From positions 591,001 through 655,000 of the forward strand of contig JAPMOS010000001.1 in the NCBI GenBank assembly GCA_027972325.1: a DNA stretch of 64,000 nucleotides, read 5' to 3'. Both the position numbers and the translations under genes were made by a program. The notes under the pieces are model-generated. The model had not been told where the DNA came from. It searched no databases and was given only the letters and a program-made list of their open reading frames with translations. This DNA comes from Paratrimastix pyriformis. Its lineage: Eukaryota; Preaxostyla; Paratrimastigidae. The first letter of the stretch is position 1. Every line of letters starts with the position of its first letter. Below, piece after piece: positions 44,101-56,050 of this stretch.

Positions 44101-47100
44101 CGCACGGGCCCCTCGGTGGTCCGGATGGCCTCGGGGCCCTGCAGCCCGTCGGCCCGGACGGGGGTGATGCTCACCCGCAGCCGGTAGCCGATGTCGCCCC
44201 GCTGGGGGACGTACTCCCTGCTCGCCGCAGCGGATTGGAACAAGTGAGGGCGCGTCTCCTCGGACCGGCAGACCCCATCGCATCACCTCTCCTGCCTCTC
44301 GACCCTCCCCTCCCCTCCCCTCCCCTCCCCCTTTACCCCGCCTCCCCGGTGTGGCAGACCTGCCCCGGCCCACCTCGACCTGGGCCGCCTCGCCCAAGAC
44401 GCGCCACCACACGACGGCCGGGGGGCCCTCCCGGCCGCCCCGGTAGTGCCAGCTGGCGACGAGGGGGCCGCCCTCGGTGGGCTCGCCATGTCCGGCGGCC
44501 GGGGCCAGGGAGGCCTGCAGGATCTCGGGAGCCCCCGGGGCCACCGGGCCGGCCGACAGGCACAGGGCAGGCACGCCCACCACCCCATCCGCCCGGACGG
44601 GGGTGTACTCGGCCGCCAGCCGGTAGCCGACGTCCTCCAGGCGGGGCGCGTACTGGGGGCCGGCCCCCTCCAGGGCCAGCGTCACGAAGGCCTCCTGCAG
44701 GGCACGCAGGCTCGGCGGGGCCGGGGCAGGGCTCGGGGTCCGGTCCGCGTCCTCGGGCTGGGCCCCCTCGGCATCGGCATCGGCACCGTGGGCCGAGTCT
44801 GCGCTGAGGGCCAGGCTGAGGGTCGATCCGGCCGACTGGGGGGCCGCGGGCGGGGCCGGCGAGGGGGACGGGGCCGAGGGGGGCGGGGCGGCCGGCCGGA
44901 GGGGCTGCAGCCGATACCAGCGGATGATGCTGGCCCCTTCCCGGCTGCGCGCGGGGGGCGAGAAAGAGCCGCGATGGTGAGCTGGGGGCAATGCGGGCCG
45001 GGGAGGAGGACGAATGGTGGCGGCTGCGGACCCGCCGATGTATGCCCATGTCAGGGTCACGGCGGCTCCCTGGGCGGGGGCGCCCTCCATGGCGAGCCGC
45101 ACCACCCGCGGCATGGCGGGGGCGATGGGCGGCGTGGGGACCGAGTTCAGGACGACATCCCGGCCCGAGGCCCGCACCGTCACTGGAGGGCAGTAGCCAG
45201 GGGCAGCATGGAGGACCGCACACCCCCCCGGGAGTCAGAAGTCAGATGGCAGGCAGGCCTCGTCGGACGGGGGTCCGCGCGGGGGTGTGGGTGCGGTGGC
45301 GAGTGGTGGCGAGTGGTGCGAGTGGTGGCGAGTGGGGTTGGTGGGGGCAGTGCGGACCGGCGCATGTGAGGGCCGCCCCGACCTCGCCCAGCCCGGGCAC
45401 CAGCAGGCACGGGTCGTCAGGCCGGCCTTCCAGCGGCCGGGCGCCCCCGTCGGGCGTCATCTGCGCCGCACCAAACACCACAGAAGCAGAAGCAAGAAGG
45501 ACGATGTTGAAAGGGTGTGTGTGGGGGGAGGGGGAGGGGGGAGGGAGGGGAGAGGGGAGGGAGGGAGGAGGGAGGGGGGAGGGGGGGGGGGGGGGCTGCC
45601 AGGGTGCGGGTGCGGACGGCCGTCCAGAGGACGCGGATCGGGTCGGGGCAGCCCTCGGCCAGCCGGGCCGTGACGGGGTTCCCCCTCGACGAAGTCGCCC
45701 CAGCACGGGCGGCAGCAGGGCCGGCCCACCTGCCCGCCAAGCCCCCCCAAAGCCACCCACGAAAAAAAAAGCAGATGATGATGATGATGACAAGTCAGGC
45801 GAGCTCGCTTCGTTACGCTCTCAATCTGGTGGCTATCTCCCCGGGGAAGGGTTGACCTGGAGTCGACCGCGACCATCCTGCGGTGATATGGCAGGGTGGT
45901 CCGAACGACTGGTGAGGTCGCCGTCCTTCCCCGACCCGTTTGAAATTTCGACCTTGGTGGCTATCCCCCCGGGGAAGGGTCGATCGGCGGGCTACCTTGA
46001 CCACGGTTCGCTAGATTTATGGGTCCCTCCAGCGAACGGTGAGGTCGCCGGCCTTTGCCAACCACTCCGAAATTTCGACCTTGGTGGCTATCCCCCCGGG
46101 GAAGGGGTGATCGGCGGGCTACCTCGACCACAGTTTGGTGGATTTATGGATCCCTCCAGCGAACGGTGAGGTCGCCGTGCTTCCCCGACCTGTTTGAAAT
46201 TTTGACCTTGGTGGCTATCCCCCCGGGGAAGGGTCGATCGGCGGCCGGTACCGACCACGGTTCGCTGGATTTATGGGTCCCTCCAGCGAACGGTGAGGTC
46301 GCCGGCCTTTGCCAACCACTTTGAAATTTCGACCTTGGTGGCTATCCCCCCGGGGAAGGGTTGCCCTGGAGTCGATCGCGACCGCCCTGCGATGATAGGG
46401 CAAGGTGGCCCGAACGACTGCTGAGGCGCCATCCTTCCCCGACCCGTCTGAGCCTGTTTGAAATTTTCGACCTTGGTGGCTATCCCCCCGGGGAAGGGTT
46501 GACCTGGGGGCCACCACGACCACGGTTTGGTGGATTTATGGGTCCCTCCAGCGAACGGTAAGGTCGCCGACCCTCTCCGGTCATTTGAATTTTTTGGACT
46601 TTAATTTTGGTCCCATAATTTTTTTCCTGTGCCTCCCATACTTTTTTGGGGGTGCCTCCCAAGTAGGGTATATCAGGGCCACCCCCCCTGGGGGACTTGT
46701 GAAGATGGGGTCGGAGGGGCCGAAGGGCCGAAAAGCCGAAATGCCGCAAGACACAGTAGGCTTAGTAGACCTGGTAGGCTCTCATGCGCCTGTGGCGCCC
46801 AGGCTGCGTCCGGCCCCACCTTCAGGTGCGATCGTTGTCCGGACAACACTGTTGCGAAAATGTTGCGAAATCGTTGCGAAATCGGTGCGACACATGGTAG
46901 CGCTCTCTGGCCCCTGCCCTTGATGCCTAGCTTAGCCCACCACCGCCCGAACCCGCTTGGAGACCCGAAGCACAATGGCCCGCCCGGTCAAGGTTGGCGA
47001 TCCCCCCCTGATGAATGCCCCTACCATCCCGGCCTTGCGACGGGTTCTCTCGGGTGCTGGTCCACGGTGACCGAGCCGCACGGACAGCTGGCCGGACCCC

Positions 47101-50100
47101 ACTCCAACAATACGGTGCGCTCTCCAGGATACCACTGTGGCCTGTGGACGTCCCCGCAGTGCTGCGGTAAGCCGGTCCCGAACACATAGGGTGTGATGAC
47201 GGCTGCACTCTCCCCCTGGCAAATGGCGTGTTGCCCCTAAGTTGGCAAAAGTCCGACGGCATGAGGACTAAAAATACCAACTGCCGTAGGGTCGGGTCGG
47301 TGCCGGGGGGAGAGCCCTGGGATTTTACAGATTTTTGGAAGGCCACCCTCAGTTCCTTCCCCCGAAAAGTCGTCCCTGTTTTTCGGTATTTATATATGTA
47401 GAATGATGATGATGATGATGCTGATGCTGCTGATGCTGATGCTGATGCTGATGCTGATGGCGGTCGATCGCACCACCACATTGAGAAGCCGGTGGGTGGG
47501 ATGGAAGGAGGGGAGCGGGTGGGGGGCGGGGGGCGGACAGGGGGCGATGGGACCCGGGGTGCGCGCCTCGACGGGGAGGCCCTCGGCCCCGTCGTCGCGG
47601 ACGGGCAGAAAGCGGAGGGCCACCACGTGCCCCACGTCCTCGGCCGTGGGCCGGTAGGTGGGCCCCAGGTGGACAAGCTCCCGCCCGCTGCCGTCCCCGC
47701 TGCCGTCCTGGGGGTGGCGGTGGGTGGTGGTGGGTGGTGATGGGTGGCCGGGGGGTATGAGCGGCGGCAGCTGGGCTGGGGGGATGCAGCCACCGGCGGG
47801 GTGATGATGGTGCAGACGGGGTCCAGGCGGAACCACTCGGAGCGGGCCAGGGCGGCCTTCATGCCCGCGGGCGGGATCAGCTCCCGGCTGGTGGGCGCCA
47901 GCCCGTCGGCAGTGGGCAGGGGCGGGGGCGGGCTCGTGGGCAGGCGGGGGGCGCCCTCGGCGGGGGGCGCGGGCCTGTCGGGGGCCCGGGTGCCGCCAAA
48001 GTAGACCAGCCGGCCCGTCAGCAGGCCCTTCTGCACGGGGGCGCCCTCGATCTCCAGCGACAGGCAGCACGGCGGGGCCGCTGGGGGATGCCCCATGCGC
48101 AGGGACACAAGGGCAAATGGGAGTGTGGGTGCGGTGGGTGGCGGGAGATGGGGGATGAGGGATGGAAGATGGGGCGGGGGCCAGCGGGCTGCGGACGTTC
48201 CACGACGCCCACCAGGTGGGCCACGGGGGGGCCGGCCGTCCCGTCGCTGCGTACGGGCTCCACCACAAACCTGCGGGTCGGCGAGGGGCGGATGGATGAC
48301 GGGGGGCGCCGAGGAGGCAGGGGCGGGCGAGGGCAAGGGCCAAGGGGCGGGGCGAGGGCAAGGGCCAGGGGCGGGGCGAGGGCCAGGGGGCGAGGGGGGC
48401 CGGGGGCGGGGCGGGGCGGGGCGGACCGCAGGAAAGAGCCGACGTCCTCCTCGGAGGGTGTGTACATGCGCCCGTAGGCCACGACGGCCGGCTCGCGCTC
48501 CTCGTCCAGGGCCCGGGTCCGCTCGGGGCTCTGGGGCTCCGTCGAGACGCGCCCGATGGCCGCCGCGGGGCCCTGGCGGGGCGGCCCCATGATCGACAGG
48601 GCGCTCTGGTCGGGCGGCGACTGCGGGTGCAGCCCGCTCACGAAGGGTGCGTGCCGGGCGGGGGGCGAGCGGGCCGGGCAGAGGCCGCCGGCCCCCATCA
48701 GCCCAGCGTCGGTCGCCCCGGGCCCGGGGGTCCCCGGGGGGACGCCCACCACCACCACTGCCGGCTGGTCGGCTTCATCAGGGTGCGCCGCCCCAAGGCC
48801 GCCCAGCCGGTCCGTGAGGTCGAGGGGGCGGGCGGGGCTGCCGGTCGCCTCCTGCTGCTGCTGCTGGCGGTCGTCGGGCAAGGGGATCGGCTCGCGCCAG
48901 GAGGCCCGCACCCGGGGCGCCCGCAGCCGGGATGGGGTGGCAGGGGTCCCTGGGGTGCTCGCCGCCGGGGCTGCGCAGGGAGCCCTGGTGGGGGTCCCGG
49001 GGGCGGGGGCGGGGACGGGGCCAGGGGCGGAGGCGGCGGAGGCGGGGGTCGAGAGGTAGAGGTGGATGGGGCGCCCGTGCTGGGCGGGCCCGGGCGAGAG
49101 GGCGGCCGCGTGGCGGTGGAGGTGCAGGTGGGGCGGCGGGGGGATCCTTGTCAGGAAGAGCCGCCCGGGGCTGCCCTCGCCGCTGCCCCCCGAGGTGGGC
49201 CCCGGTGAGGCGGCGGGTGGCGGGCAGCCGCTCGGGGTGGCGGGGCGTCGACCCATCATCACCGGCGAGGGGCGGTCGGGAGGCAAGGCCTCGAGGGCCT
49301 GCAGCAGCAACAGAAGAACGGCCGATCGCGGCACGACCAGGGGGTGAGGCGAGGCCGAATGGATGAATGGCATGGCCCGATGATGGATGGATGGATGGAT
49401 GGATGGTGGGTGGATGGATGGATGGGCGACCTTGCGCATGAGGGCCGGGTGGCGCAGCGGGACGCGCTGCCATGTGATGCGGGTGGGGCCCTCGGTGCCG
49501 CCCGTGTAGGCGTAGCGGGCCGTCAGGGGGACGCCCTGCATGACCGTCCGCGGCCCCGTGTTGAAGACCTGCACCCGATCTGCGCCCGCAGCAGCGAGAC
49601 GCGCACGGCGGTGTGGGCAAGGAGGTCGCGAGGGAGGCTGCGGTGTGGGCGAAGAGGGGGCCGCGGGCGGGCAGACAGGTCTTGACGCCCCGCTCGTCCA
49701 CGAGGGGCTCGCTGCTGGTGTAAGGCCTCAGCGGCGACGGCCCCACCCCAGCCGCCGCTCCGCCTGGGGTCATGCACGCACAGCCACACCCCACCCCACC
49801 ACAGCCGACAGCCGACAGCCAAAAGCCACAGCCGACAGTCTCCGAGATGAGTAAGGTCAAAGACGGGATGGGATGGGGAGGGGCGTGTGAGGGGGTGGCC
49901 TCCGTGGACCTGGCGCCTCGGGCGGGGGCCCAGCCAGGCAGTGCGAGCTGAAGTCGCAGTCGGCGGCCCGGGGCGCCCCGGGGACCACCGGGGTGTGGGT
50001 GACCAGGGCCCGCGGGCTGCCCTGGGCCTCGTCCGACCGGACCGGAGTGCAGTGCACCATCAGGTAATGCCCTGCCGCCGCACACGGCCGCCCCGCCCCG

Positions 50101-51660
50101 CCCGATGAGGGCCCCAAACAGCGGTGGTGAGTGAGGGGGTCGACAGGAGCGCCAAGCGAAAGACGCGCCGCCCTCATCGCGCCGTCCCCCTTCCCGCCGC
50201 GGCCCCTCCTGACCCCCCAGCGAGCGACCCCGAGGGATGGCGGCGCCTCCCCCAGGACGGACCCACGTCGGCGCTGGTGGGGCAGTAGCGGGGCCCCAGG
50301 GCCACCCGCCAGACCAGGGGCGGGTTGGCCACCAGCCCGGCCGGCAGCTCGGGCGGGCCCTCCGCCTGGCGGGCCGCCGGGGGGCATTCCGGCTCGACCG
50401 CCGGGGCGGGGGCCCAGGTGCGGGCCGTGCGCGGGCTGCCCAGGCGGCCCCCGCCCCCGCCCAGGGATGTGCGGGCGCTGAGGGGCGGGGGCGTGTCTCG
50501 GTCGCGGAGCCCCAGCAGCGCAAGCGGCAGCCCGCGGGGGGTGCGGCCTCCGATGCCCAGCGAGCTGCGGGGTGTGGCCATCCCCAGCCCCAGACCCGCC
50601 CTGCCCGCACCCACAGACGCGCCGCCCGGGCAGTGACAGCGAACCGTGACGGGTCTGTGAGAGCAATGCCTCAATGTGCCGGCGGTGGGCGGGCAGGGCT
50701 GGAGGAGGCCGCGGACCGTTCCCAGCCGCGCGGCGAGCGGATGCCCTCGGGGCCGCGGCCGTCGCAGGGCAGGGGCGCCAGCGGCGTGGGCTGGTCCTCC
50801 CCGGCGGCCCCGGGGGCCCCCGCGAAGCGGCCCTGGAGGGAGACCGTGGTGGCGCCCGCGGGCAGCCGGTACCAGGCCAGGGCGGTGGGGCCCTGGATGC
50901 CCCCCATGTAGCCGACCTGCCCCCCCAACGCCAACGCCGAGAAGCCGCCCATGGGGACGAGTCGCGTGCGGGACGGGGGGCGGGGGGCGGGGGCGACACA
51001 CAAGACGTGGTGGGTGGGTGGTATGCATGGGACTACGGTACGGACGCGGGCGCAGAGGGGCCGGCCTTCGACCGCATCCACCAGACAGCCATCCTCCTCC
51101 TCCTCCTCCTCCTCATCGCCCTCTTCGTCCTCCTCCTCGCCATCCTCCTCGGCCTCGCCTGACTGGGCCTGGCTGCGCTCGCCCCCCGTGAAGGGGGCCT
51201 TGGCGGCCCTCAGAGTCAGCCGGGTCACCGTGGGCGCGGCTGCCCCCACGACACGGACGGGTGGAAGACAGGCCGAAGGCGCGGGACCGCAATGAGGATG
51301 GCGATGGCGGTGGCGGTGGCGATGAGGACGGTGGGCAGGTGGCGGTGGAGGTGACGGTCGGATGGTGTGGGTGATGGCAACTGGATGATGCTGGTCTGCT
51401 GGCGGGTGGGATGCGGACCGGGGCACACGGGGAGGGAGGTGTCCGCGACTGGGGCCCCCTCGACCCCGTCCGCCCGGACGGGCCAACAGCAGACGCGCAG
51501 CCGGTGGTCCACGTCGGCCAGGGTCGGCACGTACTCAGCCTCCTGCGAGGGCAGAGGCAGATGATGAGGGATGAGAGCAGAGGGGAGGGCAGAGGGGAGG
51601 GCAGAGGGGAGGGCAGAGGGGAGACGAGAGATGGGTGAGTGGTGAGGGGTGGAAGGAGGG

Positions 51661-51694
<34 letters not shown>

Positions 51695-53747
51695 CGGGGA
51701 GGCCGGGAGACCCAGGAGACCCACGAGATACGTGTATGTGTGTGTGCCGTGTAAAGAAGGAACGAAGTAACGGGAAAATAAAACAAAAACCAGAGAGGTA
51801 GAAGAGACATGTGTGTGTGTGTGGGGGGGGGGGGGGGGGGGCGGACCTCGGCAAGGAGCACGTCGCCCTCGGGGCCGCCGTCCGCGTCCCTCGGGGCGCC
51901 CTCGCCATCCTGCTGGGGCTCGGGGTCCCCCTGGCGACCCGGAACCAGCATACCCGCATGGTGCCCTCGCAGCCCCCCCGGTAGCGCGTGGTGACGACCA
52001 AGGGGACCCCCTCCACGGGGACCGGCGGCCCGTCGGGGTCCCCGGCAGCCGCCAGCAGCGGGCGGTCGGCAGGCAGCCGCGGCTGCATCCGGACCCACTC
52101 GAAGGTGGGCGCCCTGCCGCCGCCCCGCCCCCCAGCACCAGTCGGGATCGGGAGGATGAATTCAGGGCCGTGGCCGCAGGCTGCGCGGGGGGGGGGGGGG
52201 GGGGGGGGTGGAGCGGACCTGGCGCGACGGGGGGCCGTGAGGGCGGCCATGACCAGGGGTGAGGCCGTGGCGAATGCCAGGGCAGCCTCGAACTTGAGCA
52301 GCGCGCCCACCTCCTCCAGGCCAGGCGTGTACATCTGCCCCAGCCAACAGGCGGGCCATGTTCATGTCCATGCTCCATGTCCATCCCCAATGCCCAATGC
52401 CCAATGCCCATGTTCATGCCCATGTCCATGTCCATGCCCAATGCCCAATGCCCACGTTCTCGGATGGCGGGAGAGGGGGTGGGCTGCGGACGTATTCGGT
52501 GGCGCCCGGGATGGGCTCCCAGTAGCCGGGCGCCTCGGCTGGGCAGCGGTACCACTGGAAGGTGCACTCGGACAGGGGCGCTGCAGGTGGCCGAAGAGGG
52601 AGCGCACCGTGGGGATGCGAATGAGGCACCTCGGCCAGGGGCGGGGGGCCGGGTGGAGGGGCGGGCTGCGGGCGGGCTGTCGTCGGGCGGCGGGGGGCAG
52701 ACCGTCCTCGGCGATGTCGACGTGGCCCGTGAGGGGCTCGCTCTCCTGGGGCAGCCCGTCGATGTCGCATCTGAGGCCCGGGCGGCACGGGGCACGGGGG
52801 GCCGGCCAGAGGAATGAGGCGACGAGAGGGAAAACCCCTCAGCCATGCAGCCATGCAGCCATGCAGCCATGCAGCCATGCAGCCATGCAGCCATGCAGCC
52901 ATGCAGCCATGCAGCCATGCAGCCATGTAGCCATGTAGCCATGTAGCCTGCAGCCATACAGCCATGCAGCTGGCTGCAGCCATCATGCAGCCATGCGCCC
53001 GGCTGGGCCAGGGCTGACCTGAGGGGCGAGGGCAGCTGCTGGGACGGGTGGAGGGCACGGTGGCGCCCCAGGGCCGAGGCCTCCATCGCGAGGTTGACCT
53101 CTGCAGGCCCACGGGCACGCGGCCACAGCACCCGCACCCGTCCCACAAGCGAGGGGATGAAAATCGTGCAGACGGCTGTGGACCAGGATGGCCGCCGGCG
53201 TTCCCATCCACCCCCATCCACCCCCCACCCCCCACGCCTCTCTGGCGCCCCGAGGCAGCGGACCGGCCGCAGGGGGCATCAGGCCGGTCTCCCGCAGGCA
53301 GGCCGTCACCTGGGGCTGACCCTCGCGTCGGGCCCGCTCCCGCTCGGCGGGCTGCACCTCTGGAGAAACACCCCACCCCGTCCGGGGCGGATTCAATCGG
53401 CCTGTTCGGACTGTGCGTCGGCGGCGGGGCCACGGACGTGGGTGGGCGTGGGTGGGCGTAGGCGGGTGGGGCGGTGGGCGAGGGGCCGACCAATCTCGTT
53501 GATGTGGGTCAGGGCGGGGCCCAGCAGCAGCAGGGCCTGGCGGAGGCGGAGCCCCGGACCCCACCGCGCCAGGGCCTGCTCGGGGCCCTCCGGCCGTGGC
53601 TGCCCGGCCAACCACCACCACCACCATCATTATCATCACCATCACCATCACCATCTACCACACTCCACAATCCCGCCCCCCCGCCCCCCGACCCGTGCGG
53701 CCACCAGAGGCGCGTCGACCGGCAGGCAGGATCATGTGGAGGGATGT

Positions 53748-53795
<48 letters not shown>

Positions 53796-54437
53796 TGGCG
53801 GAGGTGACCTCATCCGGGGTCGGGGCCTCGGGCGGGGCGGGTGAGGGGGTCGGGTCGTCCCCCAGGGAGACCACCTCCTCCAGGGCGTCCCCCTCGGGGG
53901 CCCCGGCCGGCAAGGGCACCGACAGCAGCCCAGCCGGATCGACGGCCCCCCCACCGGCGCTGAGAGCCTGCGAATCCACCACCCCAACCCGCGCGGCGAC
54001 ACTCGTCAAGGTTCCGCAGAGGGGAGGAGGGCAAGAGATGTCGGGCGGCCGGTGGGGCACGGACGGGGCCACCCATCCGCTGGGTGCGTGGGGACGGCTC
54101 GAGCCCCATGCAGCGGGCCCGCTCGGCCTCGGCCTGCTCGAGGGCCACCGCTTCGGCCTCGGCCTCGGCCTCGGCCGGCTGGCAGAGCTGGGCCTGGCAG
54201 ACCTGGGGGAGCCCCAGCCCCAGCGTGCCCAGGTGGAGGGGCGGCACGGGGGGGCGCAGCAGCCCCCCGGTCGAGCTATCGGCCTCTGGCGGGCCGCACT
54301 GCTGCCCGGGCGCGGGGGCGCCACCGTCGGACGGGCCGTCATCCACCGTCGGGTGGGCGCTGATGGGATTGTCCGACAAGACCAGGTGCTGTCGGCCGGG
54401 CGAGGGGGGGGAGGGGGGGGGGGGTACGGACAGTGAG

Positions 54438-54476
<39 letters not shown>

Positions 54477-55320
54477 TCACCCGACCCGTGGGGCAGACCG
54501 TCAGAGAGGGCAGTTGCGGGAAGCCACGGAGGGTGCTGATCCGGTTCCCCGAGAGCGACAGGTACTGCAGCCGCATCAACAACACAGCATGCGATGGGAG
54601 AAGCGTTACCTCCCCGAGGAGAAGTCGGCAGGGCCAGACCTCGAGGGTCCCCGAGTTCGGCATCCCCTCTAGGCTCGTGAGGCGATTTCCTCGAAGGGAG
54701 AGGATCTACCCAGCCAGAGGGGGCATGCCGACACTGATGACGGGGCAGATGGACGGACCTGAAGGTGCGTCAACACCGGAGGAAGGGTGGAAAGGGAGGA
54801 AATTTGATTGCCTATGAGGTGTAATACCTCCAAATGAGGTACTGCTTGAAGCCATTCAAGCGTGGTCACTTTGTTGTGCGAAAGGTCGAGGATCTGAGGG
54901 GCATATTCATTAAAAATGTAAAATGTGTGCGATCTGAGCGGACCTTCAGGTTCGCAAATTGAGGGAGATACAGGAGAGATTTTAGCCTGTTCCCCCGTAA
55001 ATACAGAAAGTGGACCGACGCCCCTTTGATGAAAAGCGAGGCCAGGGACGTGAGCTTCTTATCGGGAAGCTCGAGGCGCTTTCGGTGAAAATTCGAATGT
55101 TTGGAAGATATACGATGATGTCGCAGACCCCGTTGACAGGGATGACGGTGATTTGTTGAGCCAAGACTCCGATGATAGAAAAAGATAGCCTGAAGTGCAG
55201 CAGGGGATCGTCGGGAGGGTTCGATTTGAAAGGACAGACAGAGTGGTTTCCCGTTTTTTGACACAACCAGGACTCTTCATTTTCGGCGTTTTCGACTACG
55301 GAGATTGTTCCTGCTTTCAT
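41123..55320 (-). CDS. AIR9: AIR9-like microtubule-associated protein: LRRs plus about eleven A9 repeats
   Basis: AIR9 binds microtubules in plants (preprophase band) and trypanosomes. The ATG at 55,320 opens MKAGTISVVENAENEES. Four leucine-rich repeats follow: FLYLRGNRLKSL (about 54,990), VLHLIGNQISSL (about 54,825), YLSLSGNRISTL (about 54,560) and VLSDNPISAHP (about 54,380). Next come acidic linkers and at least eleven A9 repeats, recognised by a YxPxxxDVG strand and a TPVRxDGxxG strand, for example EDVGYRLAAEYTPVRADG (about 44,600). The end matches the plant C-terminus in order: FDANKLKVRTGRKK (about 41,630), VHLDGRSAPMRLRA, then HVLVAGWRLLA (about 41,340), and an exon from 41,260 to the TGA at 41,123. 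The exon ending GERQ (43,814) joins AVILEGVTGTYE (43,007) in phase across an intron holding TRAPPC4. A larger intron (about 45.72-47.54 kb) holds tandem repeats. Several middle exons are only roughly placed. Confidence 0.85.
43218..43729 (+). CDS. TRAPPC4: TRAPP complex subunit 4 (Trs23/synbindin), nested in an AIR9-like intron
   Basis: TRAPPC4 is a longin-fold core subunit of the complexes that activate Rab1/Ypt1 in ER-Golgi traffic. Exon 1 is 43,218-43,246, exon 2 is 43,293-43,329 and exon 3 is 43,373-43,729. Both introns have GTCTG donors and rejoin in phase. The start MNTVYSFFIVSKAGGLIF matches the family's opening strand and KAGGLI turn. The end, SGIDVLEAENYKIQCY, then YSDFVLKNPTYSLD, matches TRAPPC4 rather than TRAPPC1. 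The PDZ-like insert of animal TRAPPC4 is absent, leaving a bare longin domain of about 140 residues. The whole gene lies inside the intron 43,008-43,813 of the opposite-strand AIR9-like gene. Its composition is much less GC-rich than the exons around it. Confidence 0.92.
45820..46570. repeat. 127-bp tandem repeat, six copies, in an AIR9-like intron
   Basis: The phrase ggtggctat starts at 45,828, 45,956, 46,083, 46,210, 46,337 and 46,475, giving steps of 128, 127, 127, 127 and 138. Every copy has a core with tttgaaatt, gaccttggtggctat and a CCCCGGGG palindrome. The part between cores comes in two types: one with gtcgaccgcgacc and gaacgactg, one with ggatttatgggtccctcc and agcgaacggt. The step is not a multiple of three, so it is not coding. 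Confidence 0.95.
46571..47400. other. Non-coding stretch of the AIR9-like intron, possibly an old insertion
   Basis: It starts AT-rich with T runs, then has three spaced ttgcgaaa words (about 46,854-46,885), a GC-rich block with open frames but no recognised motif (46,930-47,220), and an AT-rich end (ggtatttatatat near 47,385). Base composition differs from the flanking exons. No terminal repeats or target duplications were found by eye. Confidence 0.35.
47403..47462. repeat. gatgat/gatgct microsatellite
   Basis: Tandem triplet and hexamer units of gatgat and gatgct type lie in the AIR9-like intron. Confidence 0.9.
49380..49425. repeat. ggat microsatellite
   Basis: Tandem gatg units in an AIR9-like intron, interrupted once. 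Confidence 0.9.
51662..51694 (-). repeat. Poly-C run (33, gene strand) in AIR9-like intron
   Basis: Other AIR9-like runs, all C on the gene strand, are at 41,730-41,757, 43,773-43,794, 51,823-51,841, 52,187-52,208, 53,762-53,794 and 54,439-54,474. Several follow a GTCCGC donor within a few bases. Confidence 0.9.
52365..52455. repeat. catgtc/caatgc short repeats
   Basis: Imperfect hexamer and heptamer repeats (ccatgtccatg, cccaatgcccaatg) in an AIR9-like intron. Confidence 0.85.
52838..52950. repeat. 8-bp minisatellite (atgcagcc)
   Basis: About a dozen copies of the 8-bp unit; the last few change to atgtagcc. It lies in an AIR9-like intron. Confidence 0.93.
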
Positions 55321-55333
55321 TGCGCACGTTTCT

Positions 55334-55936
55334 GTGCCAAAAGGTCGGCTGGTTCACTTTATTGACCGAGTCCCCGGGTTAAAACACACACTCCAGACGC
55401 CCACCACTCGGGCAGTCTCGTGGGAGACTAAATCGCTATCGTGCATCATTGGACAAATGGATCATTCTTATATTGTGCGCCGCCCCGACATCTCCTTCAC
55501 CTTCGTCTCCGGAGGGGTGCACTACCTCGACCTGGTAGTGGCCGAGCCCCTGGCCGTCTCCCACTCCGCCGCCGCCGCCCGAGGGGACGTGCCGAGCCAG
55601 GCCGAGGCACAGAAGGAGACCGAGTACAAGGAATGGTGCGCGAAGAACCCGGGCAACCTCTGGCCCTTCGGCATCACGGTGGTCGCTCAGCTTGGCCCCA
55701 AGGCCGAGAAGTTCTTCCACCTGGTGGGCGAGGCGCACCACAAGGCCGAGCGGACCTTCAACCGCTCCTTCTGGCTGGCTCGCATTGCCGCCACGCTGGC
55801 CCGCTGGGGTGCGGCGCTCGAGGAGACCTGGGCCCAGGCCGCCACCGCCCACCACAAGAGCACGGGCCTGGCATGCTTCAACGTGGCTCTCGACCAGTAC
55901 AAGATGGAGAGCGACCCCAACGCCAAGATGGGCTAA
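55334..55936 (+). mobile_element. LINE fragment A: restriction-like endonuclease end of a non-LTR retrotransposon
   Basis: One open frame ends with TAA at 55,934. The part from about 55,475 reads RRPDISF, then a short turn, LDLVVAEPL and, further on, a Lys-rich KETEYKEW. That is the PD-(D/E)xK nuclease layout found at the C-terminus of R2/CRE-like LINEs. It is followed by FGITVVAQLG and a helical end, also usual there. No reverse transcriptase is present, so the copy is 5'-truncated, as LINEs commonly are. The first 45 codons are lower GC and may be host flank. It starts only 13 bp beyond the AIR9-like ATG on the other strand, so it may have replaced or split that promoter. A host gene of unknown type cannot be wholly excluded. 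Confidence 0.6.
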
Positions 55937-56050
55937 AACGGTGAGTGGGGTAAAATCCTTTCTTTTTGTCCCTTTTCTTGAAATGAATCCTCTTCTTTTC
56001 CTTTTGTATCGTCTCCTCTTCCCTCTCTTTCTTTCTTCCCTCACCCCTTT

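Noticed and set aside
45820-46523. Minus-strand frames through the 127-bp array
   Set aside because: The unit is not a multiple of three and frames differ between copies, so it is not coding.
41123-47400. Treating the A9 repeats at 41-45.8 kb as a second gene separate from 47.4-55.3 kb
   Set aside because: LRRs lie only on the right and the AIR9 C-terminus only on the left. The last right-hand exon ends at a GTCCG donor with no stop. One gene with a long intron is simpler, though not proven.
51662-51694. Poly-G runs as assembly gaps or sequencing artefacts
   Set aside because: They vary in length, sit within introns, and follow gene strand, which an artefact would not do. Exact lengths may still be wrong.
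55334-55936. Fragment A as a novel host gene head-to-head with AIR9
   Set aside because: The PD-(D/E)xK layout and following segments match LINE endonuclease ends better; kept at moderate confidence only.
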